Positions 24,986 to 34,035 of a DNA stretch of 45,379 nt are shown piece after piece; the first letter of the stretch is position 1; each line of letters opens with the position of its first letter. Below the pieces are notes generated by a model. That model made no database searches. It worked only from the letters and a program-made list of their open reading frames with translations, and was not told the origin of the DNA. The stretch is from Variovorax sp. (GTDB lineage: Bacteria; Pseudomonadota; Gammaproteobacteria; Burkholderiales; Burkholderiaceae_C). The stretch is from contig SEGS01000019.1 in NCBI GenBank assembly GCA_004210915.1, positions 1 to 45,379 on the forward strand, written 5' to 3'. The translations under genes were made by a program, and so were the position numbers.

Positions 24986-26266
24986 ATGGATTTCAGCGAG
25001 TTCACCCAGCGCCTGGGCCAGGTCCATGCGCGCAGCGTGTGGATCGAGATGGCCGCGCTCCTCGTCTGCGTGGCGCTGGCCTGGGGCATCGCCAGGTGGT
25101 TCGGGCGCGACCAGCCCGCCGATTCGATCTGGTTCGGTGGTCGCACTTTCGACGGCCTGCTGTTCCCGCTGCTGGCGCTGACATTCACGGCTATCGCCCG
25201 CCGCGGCATGCTCGATCTGCAACCCGTGCTGGTGCTGCGCATCGCGGTGTCGGTGTTCCTCGCGCTGGTGGCGATAAGGTTGTTCGCGCGCGTGCTCAAG
25301 GTGGTGTTTCCGGCATCGGCGCTGGTGCGGCTGATCGAGCGAACCATTTCCTGGCTGGCGTGGATTGCGGCCGTGCTCTGGATCGTGGGGCTGCTGCAGC
25401 CGGTGCTGGCCGAGCTCGACAGCGTCAACCTGAGCTTCGGCAAGTCGCACGTCAGCCTGCGCACCATCTTCGAGGGCGTGCTGTCGGCGGGCATCGTGAT
25501 GGTGATCGCGCTGTGGGTGGCGGCAACGATCGAGAAGCGCGTGCTGCGCGAAGCGGTGTCGGACCTTTCGATGCGCAAGGTCGCGTCGAACGCCATCCGC
25601 GCCTTCCTCTTGTTCATTGGCCTGCTGTTCGCGCTGTCGGCCGTGGGTGTCGACCTCACGGCACTCTCGGTCTTCGGCGGCGCGATCGGGGTCGGGCTCG
25701 GCTTCGGATTGCAGAAGTTGGCGGCCAACTACGTCAGCGGCTTCGTGATCTTGCTCGAGCGGTCGATCCGCATCGGCGACAACGTGAAGGTCGACGCCTT
25801 CGAAGGTCGCATCACCGACATCAAGACCCGCTACACGCTGATCCGTGCCGGCAATGGGCGCGAGGCGATCGTGCCAAACGAGTCGTTGATCACCAGCCGC
25901 GTCGAGAACCTCTCGCTGGCCGACCGCAAGTTCGGCCTCACGACGACCCTCGTGGTGGGCTACGACAGCGACGTGGCACAGGTGCAGGCCATCCTGACCG
26001 ACGCCGCGAGGGCACAGGCCCGGGTGCTCGGCGATCCGGCACCGGTGGCCTGGCTCGTCAACTTCGCGCCCGACGGGTTGGAGTTCACGCTCAACTACTG
26101 GGTGGCCGATCCCGACAAGGGCAAGGACAACGTGCGCTCGGCCATTCACACCGCGATCCTGGCAGGCCTCCGGGCCGCGAACATCGACATCCCGTTCCCG
26201 CAGCGCGTGGTGCGCGTCGAGTCATTGCCCGCTTCGGCTGCGCCGCTGCCCGCCACTGGCCTATAA
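24986..26266 (+). CDS. MscS-family mechanosensitive ion channel
   Basis: This 426-aa inner-membrane protein has about five hydrophobic segments before the pore helix. The pore and upper cytoplasmic motif is LSVFGGAIGVGLGFGLQKLA (near 230-249), followed by the beta domain with ERSIRIGDNVKVDAFEGRITDIKTRYT (quoted as RIGDNVKV and GRITDIKTRYT) and VPNESLITS. It is longer than small MscS (about 290 aa) because of extra N-terminal helices. The role is release of solutes on hypo-osmotic shock. ATG 24986 is the preferred start, one base after the deacetylase stop. The stop overlaps a TATAAT sequence at the start of the etf control region. Confidence 0.92.
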   Translation: MDFSEFTQRLGQVHARSVWIEMAALLVCVALAWGIARWFGRDQPADSIWFGGRTFDGLLFPLLALTFTAIARRGMLDLQPVLVLRIAVSVFLALVAIRLFARVLKVVFPASALVRLIERTISWLAWIAAVLWIVGLLQPVLAELDSVNLSFGKSHVSLRTIFEGVLSAGIVMVIALWVAATIEKRVLREAVSDLSMRKVASNAIRAFLLFIGLLFALSAVGVDLTALSVFGGAIGVGLGFGLQKLAANYVSGFVILLERSIRIGDNVKVDAFEGRITDIKTRYTLIRAGNGREAIVPNESLITSRVENLSLADRKFGLTTTLVVGYDSDVAQVQAILTDAARAQARVLGDPAPVAWLVNFAPDGLEFTLNYWVADPDKGKDNVRSAIHTAILAGLRAANIDIPFPQRVVRVESLPASAAPLPATGL

Positions 26267-26292
26267 TCAAATAAAAGCACGATCGTTCTTTT
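26262..26292. promoter_or_regulatory. TATAAT hexamer and near-perfect palindrome upstream of etfBA
   Basis: AAAAG-C-ACGATCGT-T-CTTTT (26273-26292) is a 20-base palindrome with one mismatched pair, typical of a TetR-size operator. TATAAT at 26262-26267 would place a transcription start inside it, although no -35 consensus stands at normal distance. The arms meet without a loop, so it is a poor terminator for the upstream channel gene. From memory it resembles the operators of FadP, a TetR-type fatty-acid regulator of Burkholderiales; this is unverified. Confidence 0.55.
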
Positions 26293-26424
26293 TTATCTCT
26301 GCCGCCGTGCTGCCTGTCCAGGCGTGTGGCCGCTGATTGAAACGAGCAGTGCGCGCAGGGGTCGGGTCCTAGAATGTTCGGATCCCTGCCTCTCCCGGTT
26401 TCGCAATTCAATGGAGTCCTACCA

Positions 26425-27174
26425 ATGAAGGTTCTGGTACCTGTCAAACGGGTCGTCGATTACAACGTCAAGGTTCGCGTCAAGAGTGACGGCACGGGCG
26501 TGGACATCGCCAACGTCAAGATGAGCATGAACCCGTTCGACGAAATCGCCGTCGAAGAAGCGGTCCGCCTGAAAGAGAAGGGCCTCGTCACCGAAGTCAT
26601 CGCCGTCTCCTGCGGCGATGCCAAGTGCCAGGAAACCCTGCGCACCGCGATGGCCATCGGCGCCGACCGCGGCATCCTGGTCGAAACCACCGAAGAACTG
26701 CAGCCGCTGGCCGTCGCCAAGCTGCTCAAGGCATTGGTCGACAAGGAGGAGCCGCAACTCGTCATCCTCGGCAAGCAGGCCATCGACGACGACGCCAATC
26801 AAACGGGCCAGATGCTGGCGGCCCTGGCCGACCTGCCGCAAGCCACCTTCGCCTCGAAGGTTGACCTGGCCGCCGACAAGGTCACGGTGTCGCGTGAAGT
26901 CGATGGCGGCATGGAAACCCTGACGCTCACGCTGCCCGCCGTCATCACGACCGACCTGCGCCTGAACGAGCCACGCTACGTCACGTTGCCGAACATCATG
27001 AAGGCCAAGAAGAAGCAGCTCGACGTCTTCAAGCCCGAAGACCTGGGCGTCGACGTCACGCCGCGTCTGAAGACCCTCAAGGTCAGCGAGCCGCCCAAGC
27101 GCGGTGCGGGCATCAAGGTGCCCGACGTCGCCACCCTGGTGGACAAGCTCAAGAACGAAGCCAAAGTGATCTGA
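26425..27174 (+). CDS. etfB: Electron transfer flavoprotein, beta subunit
   Basis: This 249-aa protein is the AMP-binding subunit of ETF, which collects electrons from acyl-CoA dehydrogenases and delivers them to ETF:quinone oxidoreductase. [20 protein letters not shown] is the usual N-terminus; [19 protein letters not shown] and [18 protein letters not shown] are nucleotide-binding family blocks, and [20 protein letters not shown] is the recognition-loop region that docks with dehydrogenases. The ATG at 26425 has a GGAG site upstream; the ATG at 26374 would add an unconserved leader. etfA follows 14 bases later with a strong GAAGGAGA site. Confidence 0.97.
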   Translation: MKVLVPVKRVVDYNVKVRVKSDGTGVDIANVKMSMNPFDEIAVEEAVRLKEKGLVTEVIAVSCGDAKCQETLRTAMAIGADRGILVETTEELQPLAVAKLLKALVDKEEPQLVILGKQAIDDDANQTGQMLAALADLPQATFASKVDLAADKVTVSREVDGGMETLTLTLPAVITTDLRLNEPRYVTLPNIMKAKKKQLDVFKPEDLGVDVTPRLKTLKVSEPPKRGAGIKVPDVATLVDKLKNEAKVI

Positions 27175-27188
27175 AGGAGAACAAGAAC

Positions 27189-28121
27189 ATGACTGCCCTC
27201 GTCATTGCCGAACACGACCACGCGACCGTCAAGCCCGCGACCCTCAACACCGTGACCGCCGCGCTGGCCTGCGGTGGCGACGTGCACGTGCTCGTCGCCG
27301 GTGCCAATGCCGCCGAAGCCGGCAAGGCCGCCGCCCAGATCGCCGGCGTGTCCAAGGTCATCGTGGCCGACAGCGCCAGCCTGGCCGAGAACCTGGCCGA
27401 GAACGTCGCCGCCCAGGTGCTGGCCATCGCCTCGAACTACAGCCACATCCTGTTCCCGTCGACCGCGAACGGCAAGAACGTCGCACCGCGCGTCGCAGCC
27501 AAGCTCGACGTGGCGCAGATCAGCGACATCACCAAGGTCGAGAGCCCCGACACCTTCGAGCGCCCGATCTACGCCGGCAATGCGATTGCCACCGTGCAAA
27601 GCAGCGATTCGACCAAGGTCATCACCGTGCGCACGACCGGCTTCGACGCTGCGGCGGCCACCGGTGGCAGTGCCACGGTCGAAACCGCTGAAGGCGTGGC
27701 CGATTCGGGCAAGTCCAGTTTCGTGGGCCGTGAAGTCACGAAGAGCGAGCGCCCTGAACTGACCGCCGCCAAGATCATCGTCTCGGGTGGCCGCGCGCTT
27801 GGCAGCTCTGAGAAGTTCACCGAAGTCATGGCCCCGCTGGCCGACAAGCTGAACGCGGGCCTGGGCGCTTCGCGCGCAGCCGTGGACGCGGGCTACGCGC
27901 CCAACGACTGGCAAGTGGGCCAGACTGGCAAGATCGTCGCGCCGCAGCTGTACATCGCCGCCGGTATCTCGGGCGCGATCCAGCATCTGGCCGGCATGAA
28001 GGACTCCAAGGTGATCGTCGCGATCAACAAGGACGAAGAGGCGCCGATCTTCTCGGTGGCCGATTACGGCCTCGTCGCCGACCTGTTCACCGCGGTGCCG
28101 GAACTGACGCAGGCGCTTTGA
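27189..28121 (+). CDS. etfA: Electron transfer flavoprotein, alpha subunit
   Basis: This 310-aa subunit binds FAD in its C-terminal half. [14 protein letters not shown] (near 199), [28 protein letters not shown] (quoted as [11 protein letters not shown] and [11 protein letters not shown]), [16 protein letters not shown] and [12 protein letters not shown] are the FAD-domain motifs in the expected order. With EtfB it forms the heterodimer that serves the acyl-CoA dehydrogenase encoded just downstream. A strong GAAGGAGA site precedes the ATG. A perfect intrinsic terminator follows 23 bases after the stop, so most etfBA transcripts should end there. Confidence 0.97.
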   Translation: MTALVIAEHDHATVKPATLNTVTAALACGGDVHVLVAGANAAEAGKAAAQIAGVSKVIVADSASLAENLAENVAAQVLAIASNYSHILFPSTANGKNVAPRVAAKLDVAQISDITKVESPDTFERPIYAGNAIATVQSSDSTKVITVRTTGFDAAAATGGSATVETAEGVADSGKSSFVGREVTKSERPELTAAKIIVSGGRALGSSEKFTEVMAPLADKLNAGLGASRAAVDAGYAPNDWQVGQTGKIVAPQLYIAAGISGAIQHLAGMKDSKVIVAINKDEEAPIFSVADYGLVADLFTAVPELTQAL

Positions 28122-28144
28122 GCCGCCTTCGTTGACTTGAAGAC

Positions 28145-28171
28145 AAAGGGCATCGTTCGCGATGCCCTTTT
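28145..28171 (+). terminator. Intrinsic terminator after etfA, with a TTCG tetraloop
   Basis: AAAGGGCATCG (28145-28155) and CGATGCCCTTT (28160-28170) form a perfect 11-bp stem around a TTCG loop, followed by one more T. The pairing with A/T ends makes it nearly symmetrical, so it could also act on antisense transcription. It separates etfBA from the acyl-CoA dehydrogenase, 51 bases ahead of that gene's ATG. Confidence 0.88.
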
Positions 28172-28221
28172 CGCATCCGCTGCAGCACTGGCGCGATGCA
28201 GACCCTCACAGGAGACAAGAC

Positions 28222-30012
28222 ATGAGCTACACCGCACCGGTCAAGGACATGCTGTTCGATATCGAACACCTCGCGAACATCGCGCAGGTCGCGCAGATGC
28301 CGGGCCTCGAAGACGCTGGCCTCGAGACTGCACAGGCCGTGCTGGAAGAATGCGCGCGCTTCAACCAGGATGTGGTCGCGCCGCTCAATGTGGCCGGCGA
28401 CCGCAACCCCTCGTCGTTCAAGGACGGCGTCGTCACCACCACGCCCGGCTTCAAGGAAGCCTTCGCGCAGTACGCAGCGGGTGGTTGGCAAGGCCTGCAG
28501 CACCCGACCGATTTTGGCGGCCAGGGCTTGCCCAAGACCATCGGCGCGGCCTGCGGCGAGATGCTGAACTCGGCCAACATGAGCTTCGCGCTGTGCCCGC
28601 TGCTGAGCGATGGCGCCACGGAGGCGCTGCTGACCGCGGGCTCCGACGAGCTCAAGGCGGTGTATCTCGAGAAGCTCGTGAGCGGCCAGTGGACGGGCAC
28701 GATGAACCTCACCGAGCCGCAGGCGGGCAGCGACCTCGCGATGGTGCGCAGCCGCGCCGAGCCGCAGCCCGATGGCACCTACAAGGTCTTCGGCACCAAG
28801 ATCTTCATCACCTACGGTGAGCACGACATGGCCGAGAACATCGTGCACCTCGTGCTCGCGCGCGTGACCGGCGCGCCGGAGGGCGTCAAGGGCATCAGCC
28901 TCTTCGTCGTGCCGAAGTTCATGGTCGGGAAAGACGGCTCGCTGGGCGCGCGCAACGACGTGCATTGCGTGAGCATCGAGCACAAGATGGGCATCAAGGC
29001 CTCGCCGACCGCGGTGCTGCAGTACGGCGACCACGGCGGTGCCGTCGGCTACCTCGTCGGCCAGGAAAATCGTGGCCTCGAATACATGTTCATCATGATG
29101 AACTCGGCCCGCTACGCGGTCGGCATGCAGGGCATCGCTGTGGCCGAGCGCGCCTACCAGCATGCGGTCGCCTATGCGAAGGACCGTGTGCAGAGCCGCC
29201 CGGTCGATGGTTCGATCAACGCCAGCGCGCCGATCATTCACCACCCCGACGTCAAGCGCATGCTGATGACCATGCGCGCCTACACCGAAGGCTGCCGCGC
29301 GATGGCCTCGGTGGCCGCGGCCGCGTACGACGCTGCGCACCACCACCCGGATGCCGACACGCGCAAGCAGAACGCTGCCTTCTACGAATTCATGGTGCCG
29401 CTGGTCAAGGGCTTCAGCACCGAGATGAGCCTGGAGGTCACCTCGCTCGGCGTGCAGGTGCACGGCGGCATGGGCTTCATCGAGGAGACGGGCGCGGCGC
29501 AGTACTACCGCGACGCGAAGATCCTCACGATCTACGAAGGCACCACTGCGATCCAAGCCAACGACCTCGTGGGCCGCAAGACCGCGCGCGACGGCGGCCA
29601 GACCGCGAAGGCCATCGCCGCGCAGATCGAGAAGACCGAGGCCGAGCTCGCGAAGCGCGAGAGCGCTGCTGCTGCGGCGGTGCTGAAGAACCTCAAGGCC
29701 GCACGCCTGGCCTTCGTCGACGTGGTGGACTTCGTCGCCGGCCAGACCAAGGCATCGCCCAATGCGGTGTTCTCGGGCAGCGTGCCTTACCTGATGCTCG
29801 CGGGCAATCTGGTGGCCGGCTGGCAACTGGCGCGCTCACTCATCGTGGCGGAAGACCAGGCCTCGCACAACGTGGACGTCGGCTTCATGCAGGCCAAGGT
29901 CGCGACCGCGCGCTTCTATGCCGAGCACATCCTGAACAAGGTGCCAGGTCTGCGCGACAGCATCGTCGACGGTGCCGACAGCGTCACGGCGCTGGCGCTC
30001 GAAGCCTTCTGA
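28222..30012 (+). CDS. Acyl-CoA dehydrogenase (long, AcdA/FadE-like subfamily)
   Basis: This 596-aa FAD enzyme introduces the alpha-beta double bond into acyl-CoA and passes electrons to ETF. MNLTEPQAGSDLAMVRSRAEP and FGTKIFITYGEHDM are the FAD/substrate motifs, GMQGIAVAERAYQHAVAYAKDR is the C-terminal helical bundle, and GAAQYYRDAKILTIYEGTTAIQANDL contains the Glu of the IYEG motif (quoted here as YYRDAKILTIYEGTTAIQ). An added C-terminal domain (from about residue 470) marks the roughly 600-aa subfamily. CAGGAGA lies eight bases before ATG 28222. It has its own leader after the etfA terminator; nmo follows after 35 bases. Confidence 0.95.
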   Translation: MSYTAPVKDMLFDIEHLANIAQVAQMPGLEDAGLETAQAVLEECARFNQDVVAPLNVAGDRNPSSFKDGVVTTTPGFKEAFAQYAAGGWQGLQHPTDFGGQGLPKTIGAACGEMLNSANMSFALCPLLSDGATEALLTAGSDELKAVYLEKLVSGQWTGTMNLTEPQAGSDLAMVRSRAEPQPDGTYKVFGTKIFITYGEHDMAENIVHLVLARVTGAPEGVKGISLFVVPKFMVGKDGSLGARNDVHCVSIEHKMGIKASPTAVLQYGDHGGAVGYLVGQENRGLEYMFIMMNSARYAVGMQGIAVAERAYQHAVAYAKDRVQSRPVDGSINASAPIIHHPDVKRMLMTMRAYTEGCRAMASVAAAAYDAAHHHPDADTRKQNAAFYEFMVPLVKGFSTEMSLEVTSLGVQVHGGMGFIEETGAAQYYRDAKILTIYEGTTAIQANDLVGRKTARDGGQTAKAIAAQIEKTEAELAKRESAAAAAVLKNLKAARLAFVDVVDFVAGQTKASPNAVFSGSVPYLMLAGNLVAGWQLARSLIVAEDQASHNVDVGFMQAKVATARFYAEHILNKVPGLRDSIVDGADSVTALALEAF

Positions 30013-30047
30013 ACCCACACACCCGCCACTTCCAGGGACAACACCAC

Positions 30048-31010
30048 ATGTCGAAACTTCCCCCGGTTCTCGCGAACCTGCCGCTGCCGATCATCGGCTC
30101 GCCGCTCTTCATCATCAGCACGCCCAAGCTCGTCATCGCGCAGTGCAAGGCCGGCGTCGTCGGCTCGATGCCCGCGCTCAACGCGCGGCCCGCGTCGCAG
30201 CTCGAAGAGTGGCTGATCGAGATCACCGAAGAGCTCGCGGCGTACAACAAGGCCAACCCGGACAAGCCGGCGGCACCGTTCGCCATCAACCAGATCGTGC
30301 ACAAGAGCAACGACCGCCTCGAGCACGACATGGCGATGGTCGTGAAGTACAAGGTGCCGATCGTCATCACCTCGCTGGGCGCGCGTGTCGACGTGAACGA
30401 TGCGGTGCACAGCTACGGCGGCGTCACGCTGCACGACATCATTGACAACAAGTTTGCGAAGAAGGCGATCGAGAAGGGTGCCGACGGCATCATCGCCGTG
30501 GCCGCAGGTGCCGGGGGCCATGCGGGTGTGAAGAGCCCGTTCGCGCTGGTGCAGGAAATCCGCCAGTGGTTCGATGGCCCGATCGCGTTGTCGGGCGCGA
30601 TCTCGACCGGCGGCGCCGTGCTCGCCGCGCAGGCGATGGGCGCCGACTTCGCCTACATCGGAACCGCGTTCATCGCGACCGAAGAAGCGCGCGCCAGCGA
30701 CGGCTACAAGCAGGCCATCGTCGACGGCACGTCGGACGACATCGTGTACTCGAACCTCTTCACCGGCGTGCATGGCAACTACCTGGCGCCCAGCATCGTG
30801 GCGGCCGGCATGGACCCGACCAACTTGCCCGAAGGCGATCTGAAAACCATGGACTTCGGCACGGGCGACGGTGCCAAGGCGAAAGCGTGGAAGGACATCT
30901 GGGGCTCGGGGCAGGGCATCGGCGCCATCACCGAAGTGGCAAGCGCCGAGGCCTACGTCGAGAAGCTCAAGCGCGAGTACCAGCAAGCGCGCGAGCGCCT
31001 CGCGCTGTAG
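30048..31010 (+). CDS. Nitronate monooxygenase / 2-nitropropane dioxygenase-family FMN protein
   Basis: This 320-aa TIM-barrel flavoprotein has PLPIIGSPLFIISTPKLVIAQ at its start (strand 1, quoted in part), and VVGSMPALNARP. GADGIIAVAAGAGGHAGVKSPF contains the proposed catalytic His158, and LSGAISTGGAVLAAQAMGADFAYIGT (quoted as LSGAISTGGAVLAAQAMGAD) supplies the phosphate-binding glycine loop. Members oxidise nitronates such as propionate 3-nitronate. Relatives next to fatty-acid genes may instead act as FMN-dependent oxidoreductases on other compounds. It lies 35 bases after the acyl-CoA dehydrogenase gene and is probably co-transcribed with it. Confidence 0.9.
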   Translation: MSKLPPVLANLPLPIIGSPLFIISTPKLVIAQCKAGVVGSMPALNARPASQLEEWLIEITEELAAYNKANPDKPAAPFAINQIVHKSNDRLEHDMAMVVKYKVPIVITSLGARVDVNDAVHSYGGVTLHDIIDNKFAKKAIEKGADGIIAVAAGAGGHAGVKSPFALVQEIRQWFDGPIALSGAISTGGAVLAAQAMGADFAYIGTAFIATEEARASDGYKQAIVDGTSDDIVYSNLFTGVHGNYLAPSIVAAGMDPTNLPEGDLKTMDFGTGDGAKAKAWKDIWGSGQGIGAITEVASAEAYVEKLKREYQQARERLAL

Positions 31011-31034
31011 GCCGGTCAGCGCTGCGTCGATGAC

Positions 31035-32183
31035 ATGACTGCCACGGCCGCGCTGCCCCCGCGCATGCCGATGCTCGACGTGGTCAAGGGCATCGCCTGC
31101 GCAGTGATCGTGGGGCACCACCTCTCGTTGTACGGCCCGATGCAGCTCGGTGCACAAGCGCTCGTGCCCGGGTGGATGGCATGGCTCTCGAGCGAGGGGC
31201 GGCTGGCCGTGCAGATCTTCCTCGTGGTTGCAGGCTTCCTGGCGGCCGCCAGTCTGGCACCTGAAGGAGTGTTGCGCGTCGACCGACCCTTTGCGCGCAT
31301 CGGCCAACGCTACGGGCGGCTGGCGATGCCCTATCTCGCCGCCTTGACGGTGTGCGTGCTCGTCGCCGCGCTGGTTCGGCCCTGGTGGCCCGATGAGGCG
31401 GTGCCGGCGGTGCCCACCGTGATGCAGCTGCTCGCGCACGCGATGCTGCTGCAGGACCTGCTGGACTACGAAGCCCTGTCGACCGGTGTCTGGTACGTGG
31501 CGATCGATCTGCAACTGTTCACGCTGGCCACGCTCCTGATCGGATTGCCACACTGGCTGCGCGAACGTGGCATGGCCGCCAAGCCCTGGTGGCGATGGGT
31601 CGGGGTGGCGCTGGTGTTCCTGCTGGCGGCGGCATCGCTCGCCGTCTTCAACCGCGACGCCGAGTTCGACGAGACCGCGCTTTATTTCTTTGGCGCTTAT
31701 GGCCTTGGCATGCTGGCTTTCTGGATCGGCCGCGCCACGCGCCGCAGCACGTGGCAAGCGGCCATGTTGCTGCTCGTGCTCGTCGGTGCCGGCGCCTTGC
31801 TGATCGACTGGCGCAGCCGAATCGCAACCGCACTGCTCACGGCGCTCTTGATCGCGTTGGCCCAGCGACGCGACTGGCTCGAAGTTCCGATGCGCTGGCC
31901 GGCGACGGTACGCAGGCCCTTGCTGCGCTTGGGCTCGATCTCGTATTCACTCTTCCTGATCCATTTCCCGGTGTTGCTGCTCACCAGTGCGGTGGTCGCG
32001 CAGTGGCCCGCTCGTTCGGCCTGGGTCGATGTGCTGGGCCTGCTTCTGACCTTCTGGCTGTCGGTCGCGGCCGCCGGATGGCTGCACCGCTGGAGCGAGG
32101 TGCCCCGCGCCTCGTGGCGCGCGTGGCTGGCCGCGGTCGGCGCGCTCGTCGCCAGCGGCGCGCTGGCCATCTTCGCGACCTGA
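31035..32183 (+). CDS. Membrane acyltransferase (acyltransferase 3 family)
   Basis: This 382-aa integral membrane protein has about ten hydrophobic segments. The N-terminal MLDVVKGIACAVIVGHHLSL (with the conserved His), EGRLAVQIFLVVAGFLAA, and LGSISYSLFLIHFPVLL near residue 300 are the acyltransferase 3 hallmarks. This family transfers acetyl or other acyl groups to sugars, lipids or glycans at the inner membrane; the acceptor cannot be inferred. It starts 24 bases after the nmo stop, without a clear ribosome site, and may be the last gene of the acyl-CoA dehydrogenase operon. Confidence 0.88.
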   Translation: MTATAALPPRMPMLDVVKGIACAVIVGHHLSLYGPMQLGAQALVPGWMAWLSSEGRLAVQIFLVVAGFLAAASLAPEGVLRVDRPFARIGQRYGRLAMPYLAALTVCVLVAALVRPWWPDEAVPAVPTVMQLLAHAMLLQDLLDYEALSTGVWYVAIDLQLFTLATLLIGLPHWLRERGMAAKPWWRWVGVALVFLLAAASLAVFNRDAEFDETALYFFGAYGLGMLAFWIGRATRRSTWQAAMLLLVLVGAGALLIDWRSRIATALLTALLIALAQRRDWLEVPMRWPATVRRPLLRLGSISYSLFLIHFPVLLLTSAVVAQWPARSAWVDVLGLLLTFWLSVAAAGWLHRWSEVPRASWRAWLAAVGALVASGALAIFAT

Positions 32184-32295
32184 GCGCAAGCAAAGTGCAG
32201 GTGACTGCCAGACGGCGGTCCACCGAATCCTGTATCATTCTCCAAATTTCAGGAAATACTGAAAATACAGAATAAATAGGAAAGCAATCCGGGCC
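32184..32295. promoter_or_regulatory. AT-rich cydDCABX promoter region with nested inverted repeats
   Basis: This is one of the most AT-rich stretches of the window, especially 32230-32280. TTTCAG (32247-32252) and CTGAAA (32259-32264) form an inverted repeat with a 6-base spacer. CTG-AAAATA-CAG (32259-32270) overlaps it, and CTGTAT (32230-32235) mirrors ATACAG (32265-32270). No FNR box (TTGAT-N4-ATCAA) is present. AGGAAAG near 32278-32284 is the cydD ribosome site. Confidence 0.55.
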
Positions 32296-34035
32296 ATGAC
32301 CGCGTCTCCCCTGCATGCCTTCGCCAAGCCCAGCCTGGGCAGCGCCGCGCAGGTGGTGGCCGCGCTGATCTGGGTGCCGCAAGCGGCGCTGTTGGCGTGG
32401 GCCGTGCAGGGCATGGCCGCAGGCCGTGGTTTCGATGCCCTGACCTCGCTCGCGGCCGGGATCCTGGCGTTGGGCGCGCTGCGAGCGGCGCTCGACGCCT
32501 GGGGCGCGCGGCGGGTGTTTGCCACGGCACGGGCTGCGCTGTCCAGCTTGCGCGACCAGGCCGTGGCGCGGTTGTCGGCCGGCTCGCCGCTGGACCGCGA
32601 ACGCCCGGCCTCGGGCCTGGCCGCCAGCGTGTTGGCCGAGCAGGCCGAAGCGATCGCGCCTTACCTGGTCCGCTACCAGCCCGCCCGCTTGCGCGTGATG
32701 TGGGTGCCGCCTGTGATCCTCCTCGTCACGGCGTCGCAGTCGTGGGTGGTGGCGCTGGTGTTGCTCTTCGCCGCGCCGCTGATCCCGTTGTTCATGGCCA
32801 TCATCGGCTGGCGCGCGCGGGCCGCGAGCCAAACGCAGATGGTCGAGATGGGCGGCATGAACGCGTTCCTGCTCGATCGGCTCCGCGGCCTCGCCACGCT
32901 GCGCGCGCTGGGGGCGGTCGAGCGCACCGCCGAGCGGCTGGGCGACGCCGCGCAGTCGCTGCGCCGCCGCACGATGGCGGTGCTGCGCATCGCCTTCCTG
33001 TCGTCGGCGGTGCTCGAGCTTTTCTCGGCGCTCGGTGTGGCGATGGTGGCCGTGTACGTCGGCTTCCATTTGCTGGGCACCCTGACGTTCGGCGCATGGG
33101 GCACGCAGCTGAGCCTTGGCGAAGGTTTGTTCGTGCTGCTGCTGGCCCCGGCCTTTTTCGAGCCGCTGCGCGAGCTCTCCACCGTCTGGCACGACCGCGC
33201 TGCAGGCGAAGCCGCGCTGCAGGCGCTGGATCGCGTGGGGCAGCACCGGCTGCGCATGCCCGACGCGCCCGCTGTCGGCGCACACAACGGCCCAGCGCTG
33301 GCGGCACTCGCACCAGCACTCCCGGACGGCGCCCTGGCCGTCGATGTGCACGACCTCCATTTCTCGCATCCTGGCGAGGTGCCGCTGTTCGTGGGCTACA
33401 CGCTGAACGTCGCGCCGGGCGAGCGCATCGCGCTGACCGGCGGCAGCGGGTCGGGCAAGACGGCGCTGCTCTCGTTGCTGGCCGGATTGCTGCCGGCGGC
33501 GCAGGGCGAGATCCGGCTCGGCTGCGTGCCGATGGGCGATGTCACCACCGACGCGCTGCGCCAGCGCATCGGCTGGATGGGGCAGACGCCGCACGTGTTC
33601 GCAGGGTCGGTCGGCGCCAACGTCGGGCTGGGCCGCCCGGCGGTGCGCGCCTCCGACATCGAAGAAGCGGTGCATTTCGCCGGCCTCGACGTCGTTGCGC
33701 AGGCGCGTCCGGGCACGGCACTGGGCGAGGGGGGCGGGGGTCTTTCGGGCGGCGAACTGGTGCGGCTCGCGCTGGCCCGTGTCGCCGTGCATCCGGACAC
33801 CGGCCTGCTGCTGGTCGACGAGCCGACCGCGCACCTCGACACCGCGACCGCCACACGCGTGGCCGATGCGCTGCTCCAGCTGGCGCAGGGCAAGACCTTG
33901 ATCGTCGCGACGCACGACCCCGTGCTCGCCGCGCGCATGGACCGTGTGATCGCGCTCGATGCCGCACCCGCGGTCGGTGCAGCGCACGCCGGCGCGCATC
34001 CTCATGGATCGCATGGCACCGGAGGCACACCGTGA
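32296..34035 (+). CDS. cydD: Thiol reductant ABC exporter subunit CydD
   Basis: This 579-aa half-transporter has an N-terminal six-helix domain (about 1-300) and a C-terminal ATPase with GGSGSGKTALL (Walker A, near 386), LSGGELVRLALARV (signature), and LLLVDEPTAHLD (Walker B). With CydC it exports glutathione and cysteine to the periplasm, or imports haem-linked thiols in newer models, and is needed to assemble cytochrome bd. A His/Gly/Ala-rich tail (AAHAGAHPHGSHGTGGTP) ends the protein. Its stop overlaps the cydC GTG start (GTGA). Confidence 0.93.
   Translation: MTASPLHAFAKPSLGSAAQVVAALIWVPQAALLAWAVQGMAAGRGFDALTSLAAGILALGALRAALDAWGARRVFATARAALSSLRDQAVARLSAGSPLDRERPASGLAASVLAEQAEAIAPYLVRYQPARLRVMWVPPVILLVTASQSWVVALVLLFAAPLIPLFMAIIGWRARAASQTQMVEMGGMNAFLLDRLRGLATLRALGAVERTAERLGDAAQSLRRRTMAVLRIAFLSSAVLELFSALGVAMVAVYVGFHLLGTLTFGAWGTQLSLGEGLFVLLLAPAFFEPLRELSTVWHDRAAGEAALQALDRVGQHRLRMPDAPAVGAHNGPALAALAPALPDGALAVDVHDLHFSHPGEVPLFVGYTLNVAPGERIALTGGSGSGKTALLSLLAGLLPAAQGEIRLGCVPMGDVTTDALRQRIGWMGQTPHVFAGSVGANVGLGRPAVRASDIEEAVHFAGLDVVAQARPGTALGEGGGGLSGGELVRLALARVAVHPDTGLLLVDEPTAHLDTATATRVADALLQLAQGKTLIVATHDPVLAARMDRVIALDAAPAVGAAHAGAHPHGSHGTGGTP

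Noticed and set aside
26273..26292. Intrinsic terminator for the MscS-family gene
   Set aside because: The palindrome arms meet with no loop and the stem ends in A/T pairs, so an operator fits better.
32184..32295. FNR site before cydD
   Set aside because: No TTGAT-N4-ATCAA match is present in this region.
32397..34031. Upstream extension of cydC into cydD
   Set aside because: Open only because of GC bias; CydC similarity begins at the GTG overlapping the cydD stop.
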